Origin: Oryzisolibacter sp. LB2S
GTDB taxonomy: Bacteria > Pseudomonadota > Gammaproteobacteria > Burkholderiales > Burkholderiaceae_C
Direction of reading: 5' to 3'
Length of the DNA: 64,000 nt
NCBI RefSeq assembly: GCF_040732315.1
Contig: NZ_CP160388.1
Location: forward strand, 2,508,494 to 2,572,493
Below, in pieces: positions 49,082 to 57,855 of this stretch. The first letter of the stretch is position 1; every line of letters starts with the position of its first letter. A model generated the notes under the pieces. The model was not told the origin of the DNA. It saw only the letters and a program-made list of their open reading frames with translations, and did no database searches. A program made the translations under genes and the position numbers.

Positions 49082-49961
49082 GGCTCTGTTGCAAAAATCG
49101 TGAAGCTTGAGCATGCTTGGCGGAGATTGGACGGACGGAACGATGACGGATTTCAAGTGGCGCCATTTCCAGGGTGATGTGATCCTGTGGGCGGTGCGCT
49201 GGTATTGTCGCTATCCGATCAGCTATCGCGACCTTGAGGAAATGCTGGCGGAACGCGGCATTTCGGTCGACCATACGACGATCTATCGCTGGGTCCAGTG
49301 CTACGCCCCGGAGATGGAGAAGCGGCTGCGCTGGTTCTGGCGGCGTGGCTTTGATCCGAGCTGGCGCCTGGATGAAACCTACGTCAAGGTGCGGGGCAAG
49401 TGGACCTACCTGTACCGGGCAGTCGACAAGCGGGGCGACACGATCGATTTCTACCTGTCGCCGACCCGCAGCGCCAAGGCAGCGAAGCGGTTCCTGGGCA
49501 AGGCCCTGCGAGGCCTGAAGCACTGGGAAAAGCCTGCCACGCTCAATACCGACAAAGCGCCGAGCTATGGTGCAGCGATCACCGAATTGAAGCGCGAAGG
49601 AAAGCTGGACCGGGAGACGGCCCACCGGCAGGTGAAGTATCTCAATAACGTGATCGAGGCCGATCACGGAAAGCTCAAGATACTGATCAAGCCGGTGCGC
49701 GGTTTCAAATCGATCCCCACGGCCTATGCCACGATCAAGGGATTCGAAGTCATGCGAGCCCTGCGCAAAGGACAGGCTCGCCCCTGGTGCCTGCAGCCCG
49801 GCATCAGGGGCGAGGTGCGCCTTGTGGAGAGAGCTTTTGGCATTGGGCCCTCGGCGCTGACGGAGGCCATGGGCATGCTCAACCACCATTTCGCAGCAGC
49901 CGCCTGATCGGCGCAGAGCGACAGCCTACCTCTGACTGCCGCCAATCTTTGCAACAGAGCC
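49082..49961 (+). mobile_element. IS6100, copy 2
   Basis: 880 bp with the same 14-bp terminal repeats (49082-49095 and 49948-49961). It has the same orientation as copy 1 and, as far as I can read, is identical to it. It truncates the 5' end of the gene that follows. Confidence 0.97.
49143..49907 (+). CDS. tnpA: IS6100 transposase
   Basis: Identical in amino-acid sequence to the transposase of copy 1 (254 residues, DDE catalytic residues intact). Having two identical direct copies permits homologous excision of the tet segment and further IS6100-mediated deletions of adjacent DNA. Confidence 0.96.
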   Translation: MTDFKWRHFQGDVILWAVRWYCRYPISYRDLEEMLAERGISVDHTTIYRWVQCYAPEMEKRLRWFWRRGFDPSWRLDETYVKVRGKWTYLYRAVDKRGDTIDFYLSPTRSAKAAKRFLGKALRGLKHWEKPATLNTDKAPSYGAAITELKREGKLDRETAHRQVKYLNNVIEADHGKLKILIKPVRGFKSIPTAYATIKGFEVMRALRKGQARPWCLQPGIRGEVRLVERAFGIGPSALTEAMGMLNHHFAAAA

Positions 49962-52055
49962 CGTTTCCTTAATGCCGAGCCGCTGCCACGAAGCGTGGCG
50001 GCCGTGTTCGCTCAAGCCGACCCGGCCAAAATCACGGGCGAGGGTTACTCCATCGTCGTCGTTGATTCCATTGGCGGTAAGACAACCGCCACCAAGGTCG
50101 TCGCCAAGTTCGACAAAGACCTCGCGAAACGCCTTCCTATCACCAAGGGCTTTTATTGGGAGCGCTGCCCGCCGGTCGTCATCCCAGGCGGGGAAACAGA
50201 AATACCGACAGGCAGCGGCTACGATATCGCCACGCTGGATGCCAAAGAGCAGTGGCGCGATGCGACTCGCCCGACAAGACCTCCATTCATCGAAGCGGCA
50301 CACCTGAAGCGTGTTCCGGATATCGGGAATTTCGCGTTCTGTATCAATTTGACGGAAAGCCCCGTTGTTGGTGGCATCCGTCTTCATGCCTTGCAACAAC
50401 AGGTGGCCGACATTCCGTTGTGGCGCGACCAAATTCCTGAGCTTTCAATCAAGGTGATGAAGAATGGCCGTCAGCAACGCTTCCAACTAGTCTCGCGCGG
50501 CACGACTGTCAAACCCTCTCGCGGCAAACCCGTCAGCATCCCTGTTGAAGAAGCCTTTACGCTGCCAGACGGTCGGCTGCATTACTCGTTTCCTCTCTAC
50601 ATTGGCGACGACGCCAACGATCTTGGCTTCTCCGCACGCCTCGATTCACCCGCCTTCCCATTGAAAAATAAGGCCGAGTGCGAGTTGAACCTGACCTTTG
50701 AATACGGCGCTGATGACCCCTATAAGCTCGTATTCACACCGCGCGACAACTCTTTTCCGCCCGTCCGCGCTACTTGGCGGCGCACGGAAGAAATCATCAT
50801 CACCGATGCCCCCGCGCCGGAATACCCTCATCCGATGACTTGGGCAGAGTTGCGACTTGTCCCAAAACCCGGCAGCAATGAAGCCTCCGACTTGCTGGAA
50901 TGGGTGCAGAACGCGATTGCGCAGCTTGACCGAGATTTTTATGTCCGCCCAAAACCAAGAACTACTGGCCTGATAGCCCAAAAGTGGCTGACCGACAAAA
51001 AAGGGGGGCACTTCACCTTTGCCACCTGCAACGCCACCAATGAATCGGTCTTCATCCATCAGAATAGTTTTTCTCGTGAAGCCAACTACTCTGACTTCTC
51101 AGAGGGCCAAAGCATTTCATTCGAGCTTCAAGAGCGGGATGGGAAATACTCTGGCTGGAAAGTGGCTGGGCCGAGATACAAAGATGAAGTACGTCTGAAA
51201 AACTTTGACGAAGAATCAGAAAGAAATCTGATTGCTAGCATACGCAAGAGGCTTTACTTTCCCGTGATTCAAGTTTGGAGGGATGGTCGCTCTATTGGCG
51301 ACCCAGAATGCCCAAAAGATTTTTCTGCAGCGATGAGGGTCAATAGTGAGTACCTCGTTGCTCTATTGAGAGAGCACGACATTCCTGAAGCAGTGAAAAA
51401 TGAGATTCGATTTCTGTTGGCCTGTATGCACAAAGACGCGCCGGACGAGTGCGCTCAGTGGATAGTCGGACAGGTTGAGAGTCAGAAAGTCCGTAATACG
51501 CAAGCAGTCGGCTTCGCGCTTGGCAATCTCTCTGAGCAATGGCAAAAAGTCCTGTTATCCAAGCTTGTGGCGAATCCGACGAACGATTCGCTTAGTGTTT
51601 TCGCCTATGCCATATGGCGCGAACGCAGTGTTGTTGAGCGATTTTCGTTGTCGGATTTGGCTGATATTTTGAGGGGCTTGACTGAACGCTTTGAAAAAAT
51701 CAATTCCGCACCAATAGCTCAGGTGCGGGGGAAGGAGTGGTCACGCGTCACCACCGGGACATTGGAACTTCTACTCGGCCTGCTTCGCACCCGTGCGTCC
51801 TCCAATCCCGAAATCAAGAAGCTTCTTCAGCCGCATCAAAAAATCACCAAGCAACTGGCCAGGCAAGTCGAGCGCGTCACAGAAATCGTCGCGCAGTCCA
51901 ACATCAGCCTCTTTTCCCGCGTGCAAATCACCATCGAGAAGCCAGAAGGCGACCGTACCCACGACCTGCTCTACGCGCTGCGCTTATATCTTACTGGCGA
52001 CGATGGCGCGAACGCGATCCACATTTCCAGCGTCTCCGATAGTGATCACGACTGA
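49962..52055 (+). pseudogene. 5'-truncated large protein with cold-shock-like domain, function unknown
   Basis: An open frame of 697 codons runs from the IS6100 right end (RFLNAEPLPRSVAAVFAQ) to 52055. Its N-terminal part was replaced by IS6100. GTG at 49995 could give an N-truncated product. I do not recognise the family. Near the middle (50970-51170) is a region resembling a cold-shock/OB domain: GLIAQKWLTDKKGGHFTFA followed by ESVFIHQNSF, like RNP1 and RNP2. The C-terminal ~250 residues look alpha-helical. GC is clearly lower than in neighbours, indicating separate acquisition. Position suggests a member of the interrupted defence locus. Confidence 0.7.
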
Positions 52056-52526
52056 GCGAGAATGAAAGATTGATTTCAGCAACGCGCACTCCGCCTCGCG
52101 CCGAGTGACGAGTCCCGGCAGCACTCTCCCGCCGCCAAAGACCCATCGGCGCAGCTCTGTCGCGGCGGCAGCCCAGTCCCGCTGGTTGATGCGCCGTCGC
52201 AGCGTCGAGGTCTGCAGCCGCCCAGCGCCAAGGTTGAAGGTGAAATCCACGATGGCGGCGAGCCGCCCTTCGGACTCGGTGGCCAGCACCGGGCAGTAGC
52301 GCAGCGTGGCGGCGAGTGCCGATTGGAGGTCGCGCGCCAGATAGACCTCTGCTTCGGCCTCAGTGATCGGCGGGTGCTTCGGATCACAGAGATGGCCGTA
52401 GCCAATCGTCCAGAAGCCTGCGGGGCAGATGTAGGGGACGGCGGTGATCTCGATGCCACGCCTGACTTTGCGCTCGAAACCCTCGAAGCGTTTGGCCAGT
52501 TCGACAGCGGCCTGCGGCACGGTCAT
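51984..52526 (-). CDS. Phage lysozyme (GH24 endolysin) with altered C terminus
   Basis: Muramidase that degrades peptidoglycan at phage lysis. From the ATG at 52526 (MTVPQAAVELAKRFEGFERK) it has 180 residues. The catalytic Glu is in the RFEGFE motif, followed by PAGFWTIGYGHLC and VDFTFNLGAGRLQTSTLRR, typical of RrrD-like endolysins. These normally end soon after GLVTRREAECALL. Here that point (~52078) is followed by about 30 foreign residues antisense to the neighbouring gene, so the true 3' end has been replaced. The start overlaps the holin gene stop (ATGA). Confidence 0.85.
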   Translation of the reverse strand: MTVPQAAVELAKRFEGFERKVRRGIEITAVPYICPAGFWTIGYGHLCDPKHPPITEAEAEVYLARDLQSALAATLRYCPVLATESEGRLAAIVDFTFNLGAGRLQTSTLRRRINQRDWAAAATELRRWVFGGGRVLPGLVTRREAECALLKSIFHSRSVVITIGDAGNVDRVRAIVASKI

Positions 52527-52999
52527 GACCGCACCCGGTCGAACACGCGCCCGAGGAACCAGAAGTTCAGCACCCCAGCCCAGAGCGCCTGATCGGCCTC
52601 CGTCCATGCATACAGGATGGCAACTCCCCAGCCAGCCCCACCTGTCACGGCGGCTGCGACTGTTGCCGTCTTGGTCGCACAGTACAGCGCCATGAACCAG
52701 TAGGTGATGATGGGGCGGACGCTGGAACTCAGTGCATCGGCCCAGCGCACGCCGGTTTTCTCGCCCTGGGAGCGAACGGCTTCGCGTAGGGTTTCAATGG
52801 CTCCGACATTCCACGCTGCGTCGGCACCCGCGCCGATTTCCGACATTCGCTGCGCGCCGCGAATTTTCTCGAACTCCAGCGCCTTGTCCTGCATCGCCAA
52901 TTCGTGGCCGCGCTCGCCTTTGCGGTCGAGCCATTTGAGAATTTCAGGCGCGAGACGGAAGGCCCCGCCGAGCAGGCCACCAAGCAGTGTCTCGATCAT
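52523..52999 (-). CDS. Putative 3TM holin (GTA_holin_3TM-like)
   Basis: Protein of 158 residues with an N-terminal hydrophobic or amphipathic segment (MIETLLGGLLGGAFRLAPEIL), a charged helical middle and two hydrophobic segments near the end (IITYWFMALYCATKTATVAA and WAGVLNFWFLGRVFD). This is the layout of the three-helix holin family of gene-transfer agents and related phages. It directly precedes and overlaps the lysozyme gene, supporting a role in inner-membrane permeabilisation. The start overlaps the DUF6127 stop. Confidence 0.8.
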   Translation of the reverse strand: MIETLLGGLLGGAFRLAPEILKWLDRKGERGHELAMQDKALEFEKIRGAQRMSEIGAGADAAWNVGAIETLREAVRSQGEKTGVRWADALSSSVRPIITYWFMALYCATKTATVAAAVTGGAGWGVAILYAWTEADQALWAGVLNFWFLGRVFDRVRS

Positions 53000-53301
53000 T
53001 GCGGGCCTCCCATCAGTTTCAACTTGATGGCGGCCCCCACCAGAAGCGCGGCCAGGATGCCGGTGGTGATGACCTTGACGGTGGTCTGCCACGCGGTACG
53101 GCGGGCATCGCGCCAGGCTTCGAGCAGGTCGCGTAGTTCGCGGATGTCGCGTGCGGCGTGGCCGTTTTCCAGGCCAAGGTGGGTCAGGACACGCTCGGCT
53201 CCGCGTTCAGCGGCGCGGTCCAGCAGTTCGTCGAAGTCCTCGCGGCGCAAGAGCAGCATGTTCTCTACGTGCGCAGGCTGTTGTTGTTCGGGTTCGGTCA
53301 T
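52996..53301 (-). CDS. DUF6127-like phage membrane protein
   Basis: Protein of 101 residues. An N-terminal charged helix (LRREDFDELLDRAAERGAER) is followed by DIRELRDLLEAWRDARRTAW and one C-terminal membrane helix (VITTGILAALLVGAAIKLKL). The layout matches the DUF6127 family found between tail and lysis genes. It may assist holin function, which is inferred only from position. It overlaps the holin start by four bases. Confidence 0.75.
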   Translation of the reverse strand: MTEPEQQQPAHVENMLLLRREDFDELLDRAAERGAERVLTHLGLENGHAARDIRELRDLLEAWRDARRTAWQTTVKVITTGILAALLVGAAIKLKLMGGPQ

Positions 53302-53313
53302 TGGCGTTCTCCA

Positions 53314-53349
53314 GAAATGCGAAACCCGCTTCGGGGGCGGGTTTCTGGT
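53314..53349 (-). terminator. Hairpin between the DUF2793 gene and the lysis genes
   Basis: A 9-bp stem (GAAACCCGC/GCGGGTTTC) at 53321-53345, flanked by CCAGAAA and TTTCTGG, lies in the gap between DUF2793 and DUF6127. It probably reduces tail-operon read-through into lysis genes. Confidence 0.6.
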
Positions 53350-53368
53350 GGGGGCGAAGGAAGGGAAA

Positions 53369-53719
53369 TCAGATGGCGAGGCCTGCGCTCCAGCCGGTGG
53401 ACTTGTAGGCTGAGAGCTTGACCTCGTCCTCGATGTAGCAAAGCCAGCCTATCTTGGGCGTGTGGTACTCCCAGGCATCGGCGATGCGCACGGCGATCTG
53501 GTTGGTCTTGCCTGCCCACACGCCGGTGGCAGCGGCAGGGATGATGTAGCGGTCGCCATTGGCGGGACTGGCCGGTGGCGTGGTCAGGTCGCGGTCTTTC
53601 ACGGACAGGCCGACCACCGCGCCGAGGCGCTTGAGGTTGGCGTCCATGCCGGTGTCCCAGCCGCTTTCGCCGAGCGTCCAGCCGTAGTTGAGTCCCAGGT
53701 TCGGGTCGGTTGATGACAT
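53369..53719 (-). CDS. DUF2793 phage tail-associated protein
   Basis: Protein of 116 residues with the DUF2793 pattern LGLNYGWTLGESGWDTGMDANLKRL, then SPANGDRYIIPAAATGVWAGKTNQIAV and a terminal WLCYIEDEVKLSAYKSTGW. These proteins resemble short tail fibre or tail-tip accessory modules in siphophages and gene-transfer agents. The exact role is unknown. It lies three bases after the glycosyltransferase gene. Confidence 0.83.
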   Translation of the reverse strand: MSSTDPNLGLNYGWTLGESGWDTGMDANLKRLGAVVGLSVKDRDLTTPPASPANGDRYIIPAAATGVWAGKTNQIAVRIADAWEYHTPKIGWLCYIEDEVKLSAYKSTGWSAGLAI

Positions 53720-53722
53720 GGT

Positions 53723-54331
53723 TTATCTCCAGAGATTCGATGTGTGGCGAATGCGCCGGACAGCTTCGGGATCGCCGGTGCGATGGCTTTGCTGCGGGTG
53801 CTGTCGCCAGTGACGCCCAACGATGGGCAGGTACAGCACGCCGCCGCGCTTGGCCACCAGCAGGGTCAGCAACCAGTCGGCGAAGTTGTTGAGGTCGGTG
53901 GTTTCCTTGAGTACGGCCTCGACGGCAGATCGGCGCATCACGATCAGGCCGTGCACGTGGCTGGCGCTGTTAGCGTGTTGCCAACGGCTGTAGGCCAGAC
54001 GCCGCACCGCAATGTCCTGGCCGTTTTCGTCGGTCAGCGCCTCGTCGGTGTAGGCCATCACGGCCTGCGGGCAGGCATCCAGTGCATCGGCCAGTTGCGT
54101 GAAGGCGCTGGCCTCGTACAGATCATCGGGATCGACGAAGGACACCAGCGGCAAGGTGCCTTGTGCATAGCCAGCGGCGCGTGCCTCACCGATGCGACCC
54201 GGAATGCCCGGCAAAACGTGCAACTGGATCGGTGCGCCGTCGAGACTGGCAATACAGGCCTCACGCCATTCGGCAGGTTCGTTCAGGGTGAGCAGATGAA
54301 CATCGATGCGTGGTTCCATTGGCGCTTCCAT
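53723..54331 (-). CDS. Phage-encoded glycosyltransferase family 2-like protein
   Basis: GT-A-fold protein of 202 residues. The nucleotide-sugar metal-binding DxD-type motif is VSFVDPDDLY (about residue 66) after GEARAAGYAQGTLP. The later segments include AVMAYTDEALTDENG and HVHGLIVMRRSAVEAVL. Located inside the tail operon, it may glycosylate a tail or fibre protein, or the host surface, but the acceptor is unknown. The ATG at 54331 overlaps the tail-tip gene stop (TGATG) with GGAGGT upstream, so it is coupled to it. Confidence 0.83.
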   Translation of the reverse strand: MEAPMEPRIDVHLLTLNEPAEWREACIASLDGAPIQLHVLPGIPGRIGEARAAGYAQGTLPLVSFVDPDDLYEASAFTQLADALDACPQAVMAYTDEALTDENGQDIAVRRLAYSRWQHANSASHVHGLIVMRRSAVEAVLKETTDLNNFADWLLTLLVAKRGGVLYLPIVGRHWRQHPQQSHRTGDPEAVRRIRHTSNLWR

Positions 54332-56604
54332 CACACACCTCCCCAATACTGTCCCCAGCGCAGGCCGTAGCCCGCGCGATCCATGACCCGCACCTGCGGC
54401 TGCCAGCTACTCAAACCATCGCGCTCGGCACTGATCTCCACCGTGATGCGGTCGCCCAGCGCACCGGCATCCAGCGCGGCCACTGCTGCCGTCCAGATGT
54501 AGGCGGTGCCGAGCAGACCCGTTTCGGTGTGAGCCAGTGCGCCGTTGCGATTGCGGATGCGCAGCGTGTAGGTCACGCCCGGTTCCGGCCCGATATCACC
54601 CTCGTCCTGCTGCACGAGGTAGGCGGTCTGCTGCGTGCGGTCGCGATGGGCCCACGCGACGGTGAGGTCACCAGCCACCACGACAGGCTCGGTCTGGCCA
54701 TTGAGGCGGATGCGACCGGGTGGATATGGCAAAGCCTGCCGACCGGCCAGCACCATCGGCTGACCATTGGCAGCCAACACAGGATCGCCCTGATCGGTCG
54801 ACGTGCGAGGAATCGCGCCCACGAACACCGATTCGCCCGGGGCGCGCTCCGCACCTTCGGATGCCAGCCATTCGCCGACACCGATCAACCGAGTCCCCGA
54901 GGCATGTGCTTGGGGTGTGGTGTCGAGCACGCCACGTGCGAGATCGATGGTCGCGTTGGCAGCATCGAAGGCCAGGACGGCAACGGCCTCTGCAATCGCC
55001 CCACTGGCATCCACCAGATAGGCGTAGTCGCCCTCGGCCAGTCTCTCCGGCTGGCTGATGGCCGTCACCGGCACGCCGATGGCATCGACCTCGCTGGCAG
55101 GCAAAGCTGCATCGAGCGTCAGCAGTGGCGCATAGTCCTCGCCCACCAAGGCAGAGAGGTCGCCGCCTGAAGCGCCGGTAGCCAGTTGCCAATTCAACTG
55201 CCCGCTGCCACCGGCGGCGGCCAGCGCACCGAGATAGGTGTCCGTATCGGTCAGGTAGGCCAGATCTGCACGCGACAAACGCCGGGCCAGTTCCCAATAC
55301 GGCACCTCGACGGCCAGCACCACGGTGGGCGGCAAAGGTTCGATGGTCGGCTCCTCGACGTGCGGTGGCGGTGGCGACAGCACGGTGTTGCTCATCCCGA
55401 ACACATCTTCCATGGCTTCGATGCGCCACTCGGCCGCACCCAAGGTGCCGGTGTCGATGCCGGTGACGCGCACCACCATCTGATCCACACCCAAGCGCGG
55501 CCAGTTCAGCAGGAATACATCGCCCGGCAGCGGCGCACGCTCCAGCGTGTCGCGTGCCACCGTCAGACTCATTCGGGCCAGGGGCGACCCCAAGGCGCGC
55601 AGATCCCGCAAGGCCAGCCGGGCAGCGAGTGGCCCGTAGTTGACGCCCGGGTAGTCGCGGCGTTGATTGATCACGCCGCCCTGCAACTGGATGGCGGCCA
55701 GGTTCTCGACCGTGACGGCAGCATCACCGCCGGTCTGCCAGTCGGTGTAGACCACGGTCAGTTCATTGGGCAGTTCGCCCCACTGGGCACGTTCGAAGCG
55801 TTCCAGCCGCACAATTTCGTCCGGCCCCAACTGTGGCAGGCTGTCGATCCAGTAGTCGTCGCGCAGCAGCTTCAGCTCAAACGTGCCTTGCTCCGGGTCG
55901 GTGTAGAGGATGCCGCCAATGTGGTCGATGACCTGGCCGATGAAGCTCTCGATGGGCTGCTGCCGTGTCCAGATCAGATTGAGGCCGAAGCCCTCACTCG
56001 ACAGGGCCCACGCTGCGTTCCAGAAACTCCAGCCGATGGTGCTCTGCGGATAGCCCATGCCCCAGTGCGGATCGGTGAGGCACTGCACCAGGATGTGTGC
56101 CGGGTTCATTCCGACGCTGATTTCCTGGCCTTCTTCTTCATCCCAGGTGCGGACTTCGGCATTCCATTCCATCCACGGCGCATCGAACCAACCTGCCGTG
56201 AAGCGCCGGACGCGCACTGCCCACGGTTTGATGTAGGGGTTGTTGGCCGCGAACAGGATCTTGCGTGCCACCAAGGACAGCACGCCCCGAAATGCCGGAA
56301 TGGAACTGCCGAGGCGACTCATCAGATAGTCGTTACGTCCTTGCCCGGCATGACCAGAAAGCACATCGATGGTGCCGACCACGCCGCCTTCGCGCTCGTC
56401 GCCGCCAAACAGGGTTGGCTTGTTGATGCTCAGGCTGGTCAGCCCGTGGCCGGTGGACAGCGGCGCGCGGTCGGCATCACCCCACGCGGTACGGTCACCC
56501 ATCTGGATTTCCTGCACGGCATCGACGGGCCCCTGGCACAAGGCCAGATGCAGCCCCATCCGGTAGCGGTAGCCAACGGTTTGCGATTTGCTGCTGCCAC
56601 CCAT
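54331..56604 (-). CDS. Phage tail tip/host-specificity protein (Phage-tail_3-like)
   Basis: Large tail protein of 757 residues. The N-terminal region has GLHLALCQGPVDAVQEIQMGD, and the central part (ANNPYIKPWAVRVRRFTAGW, NPAHILVQCLTDPHWGMGYP) matches tail-tip proteins of the Phage-tail_3 type related to lambda J. The C-terminal third is beta-rich and probably fibronectin-like. It likely sits at the distal tail and contacts the receptor. ATG at 56604 overlaps the preceding small gene's end. Confidence 0.86.
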   Translation of the reverse strand: MGGSSKSQTVGYRYRMGLHLALCQGPVDAVQEIQMGDRTAWGDADRAPLSTGHGLTSLSINKPTLFGGDEREGGVVGTIDVLSGHAGQGRNDYLMSRLGSSIPAFRGVLSLVARKILFAANNPYIKPWAVRVRRFTAGWFDAPWMEWNAEVRTWDEEEGQEISVGMNPAHILVQCLTDPHWGMGYPQSTIGWSFWNAAWALSSEGFGLNLIWTRQQPIESFIGQVIDHIGGILYTDPEQGTFELKLLRDDYWIDSLPQLGPDEIVRLERFERAQWGELPNELTVVYTDWQTGGDAAVTVENLAAIQLQGGVINQRRDYPGVNYGPLAARLALRDLRALGSPLARMSLTVARDTLERAPLPGDVFLLNWPRLGVDQMVVRVTGIDTGTLGAAEWRIEAMEDVFGMSNTVLSPPPPHVEEPTIEPLPPTVVLAVEVPYWELARRLSRADLAYLTDTDTYLGALAAAGGSGQLNWQLATGASGGDLSALVGEDYAPLLTLDAALPASEVDAIGVPVTAISQPERLAEGDYAYLVDASGAIAEAVAVLAFDAANATIDLARGVLDTTPQAHASGTRLIGVGEWLASEGAERAPGESVFVGAIPRTSTDQGDPVLAANGQPMVLAGRQALPYPPGRIRLNGQTEPVVVAGDLTVAWAHRDRTQQTAYLVQQDEGDIGPEPGVTYTLRIRNRNGALAHTETGLLGTAYIWTAAVAALDAGALGDRITVEISAERDGLSSWQPQVRVMDRAGYGLRWGQYWGGV

Positions 56605-56819
56605 CAGCCTTGCTCCCGCTGGCTGGATTGATTGCGGGCGTGCTCGACCACACGTTGGGCCATTGCATCGCCGGTGGCCAGCAAGGTTTCGGCGTCACAG
56701 CCTTCACGCAGGAAAGCGCGGAAATCCAGGTCGTGACGCGCAAACCACGTACGCGTGCCGTTCACGCACAGGCCCACGGCGCGCACGTGATCGATGGTGA
56801 TAACGGTCTGAGTGGTCAT
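56604..56819 (-). CDS. Small phage tail-operon protein, unrecognised
   Basis: 71-residue protein beginning MTTQTVITIDHVRAVGLCVN, followed by GTRTWFARHDLDFRAFLREG. I do not recognise the family. It overlaps both neighbours (the start overlaps the end of 56816-57043, and its last bases reach the tail-tip start), so it is a translated member of the tail operon, perhaps a tail-tip assembly factor. Confidence 0.7.
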   Translation of the reverse strand: MTTQTVITIDHVRAVGLCVNGTRTWFARHDLDFRAFLREGCDAETLLATGDAMAQRVVEHARNQSSQREQG

Positions 56820-57043
56820 TTCTTGCCACCTTTCTTCTTGATCGGATCGGCTTCGAGATCGCCATACCAGACGACGTTGGAGCCGCGCAACAGCACGGTG
56901 CCGAACACGACCGGGATCGGTCGGCCTTCTTCTGCGGTGGGGGCATCGACGTCAGACAGGGACGCCGGTTTGGGTTCGGGCGGTTTCGGCGCGAGCGCGA
57001 CCGAAACCAGCGCCGCCACCACGATGACGACGAGGTACCACAT
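56816..57043 (-). CDS. Small phage tail protein with N-terminal membrane helix
   Basis: 75 residues. A hydrophobic N terminus (MWYLVVIVVAALVSVALAP) is followed by a proline-rich linker and the segment RPIPVVFGTVLLRGSNVVWYGD, a motif I have seen at the N terminus of larger phage tail-tip proteins. It may be a split-off N-terminal module of the tail tip. It overlaps the next gene by four bases. Confidence 0.72.
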   Translation of the reverse strand: MWYLVVIVVAALVSVALAPKPPEPKPASLSDVDAPTAEEGRPIPVVFGTVLLRGSNVVWYGDLEADPIKKKGGKK

Positions 57044-57061
57044 GGCGATTTCTCCAGGGAT

Positions 57062-57850
57062 TCAGAACACGCCCGTCGAGAACGGGTTTTTGCTCGGGAT
57101 GGCGGAAAAGCCGCCGTAGTTGTCGAGGTTGCCGAAGCGCGACTCGCACGTGGCCGTGCTGTGATCGCAGCCGACCGTCAGCAGCACCTCGGTGCCGACT
57201 TCAATGGCCACCGGATAGAGCAACTCGACGCCACCACCGTAGTCATTGACGATCATGTGGCGCGCACCTTCCGGGGTTTGCAGCCAGCCACCGGCCAAGC
57301 CACCACTGACGCTGCCGGGCGTGCCACCGTCGAGATCGACGTTACGGCCATTGCTGTTGCTCACCAAGGCGCTGGCAGAAATCGGTGAGGCACCACAGGC
57401 AGCCGAATACAGCACGTGGGAACACTTGCGGCTGTAGAGCCGCCGCAACCCGATACGCTTGAGACTGACTTGCGCGGATTCGCAGCGAACACGAGCCACA
57501 TCGTCGGCGACTTCGACGCCCAGCACCCGGCCCATCCAGCGCGTGCCGGAGATCCACCAGTAGTCGCCCCAGGTATCGCGCCGTCCGATGCGCAGGGTGA
57601 TCGAGGTAGTGTCGCCGGTCAGCGAGTTGGCGAGCAGGTGGCGCACCAAATCACAGTTCGGCGGCAATTTCAGATCCAAGCCAGCCTTCGCAGCTTCAGC
57701 ACCCAGCGCCAGTTCGTTGCGTTCCAAGGCCAGGCTCTTGTAGAGGTTGCCATCCAGATCAACATCGAATTCGTGCGGCGTCAGATAGAACTGCGCGCTG
57801 TTGCTGGCGAAGGCGTATAGCTCGACTTCCAGCAATGGGTTCTGGCTCAT
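57062..57850 (-). CDS. Phage BR0599/DUF2163-like tail protein
   Basis: Protein of 262 residues starting MSQNPLLEVELYAFASNSAQ. A two-part layout with the Cys-containing RKCSHVLYSAACGAS in the second half and the terminal CDHSTATCESRFGNLDNYGGF is typical of the BR0599 (PF09356) family, which forms baseplate-like tail hubs in siphophages and gene-transfer agents. The cysteines may hold an Fe-S or metal site as in some GTA hub proteins (inference). It is 5 bp after the preceding gene. Confidence 0.83.
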   Translation of the reverse strand: MSQNPLLEVELYAFASNSAQFYLTPHEFDVDLDGNLYKSLALERNELALGAEAAKAGLDLKLPPNCDLVRHLLANSLTGDTTSITLRIGRRDTWGDYWWISGTRWMGRVLGVEVADDVARVRCESAQVSLKRIGLRRLYSRKCSHVLYSAACGASPISASALVSNSNGRNVDLDGGTPGSVSGGLAGGWLQTPEGARHMIVNDYGGGVELLYPVAIEVGTEVLLTVGCDHSTATCESRFGNLDNYGGFSAIPSKNPFSTGVF

Positions 57851-57855
57851 CGTGC

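Larger units (their letters stand above)
45862..49961. mobile_element. IS6100-bracketed tetracycline-resistance segment
   Basis: Two directly oriented IS6100 copies (45862-46741 and 49082-49961) enclose a Tn1721/RP4-type tetR(A)-tet(A) block. The four 8-bp flanks (AACGGCGA, CTTGAGTC, CTCGCGGC, CGTTTCCT) share no match, so there is no target duplication round the whole unit or either copy. This fits replicative cointegration followed by deletion or homologous recombination rather than a simple composite insertion. Confidence 0.85.

Noticed and set aside
45854-49969. Simple composite transposon with 8-bp target duplication
   Set aside because: The outer flanks AACGGCGA and CGTTTCCT do not match, nor do any other pairs.
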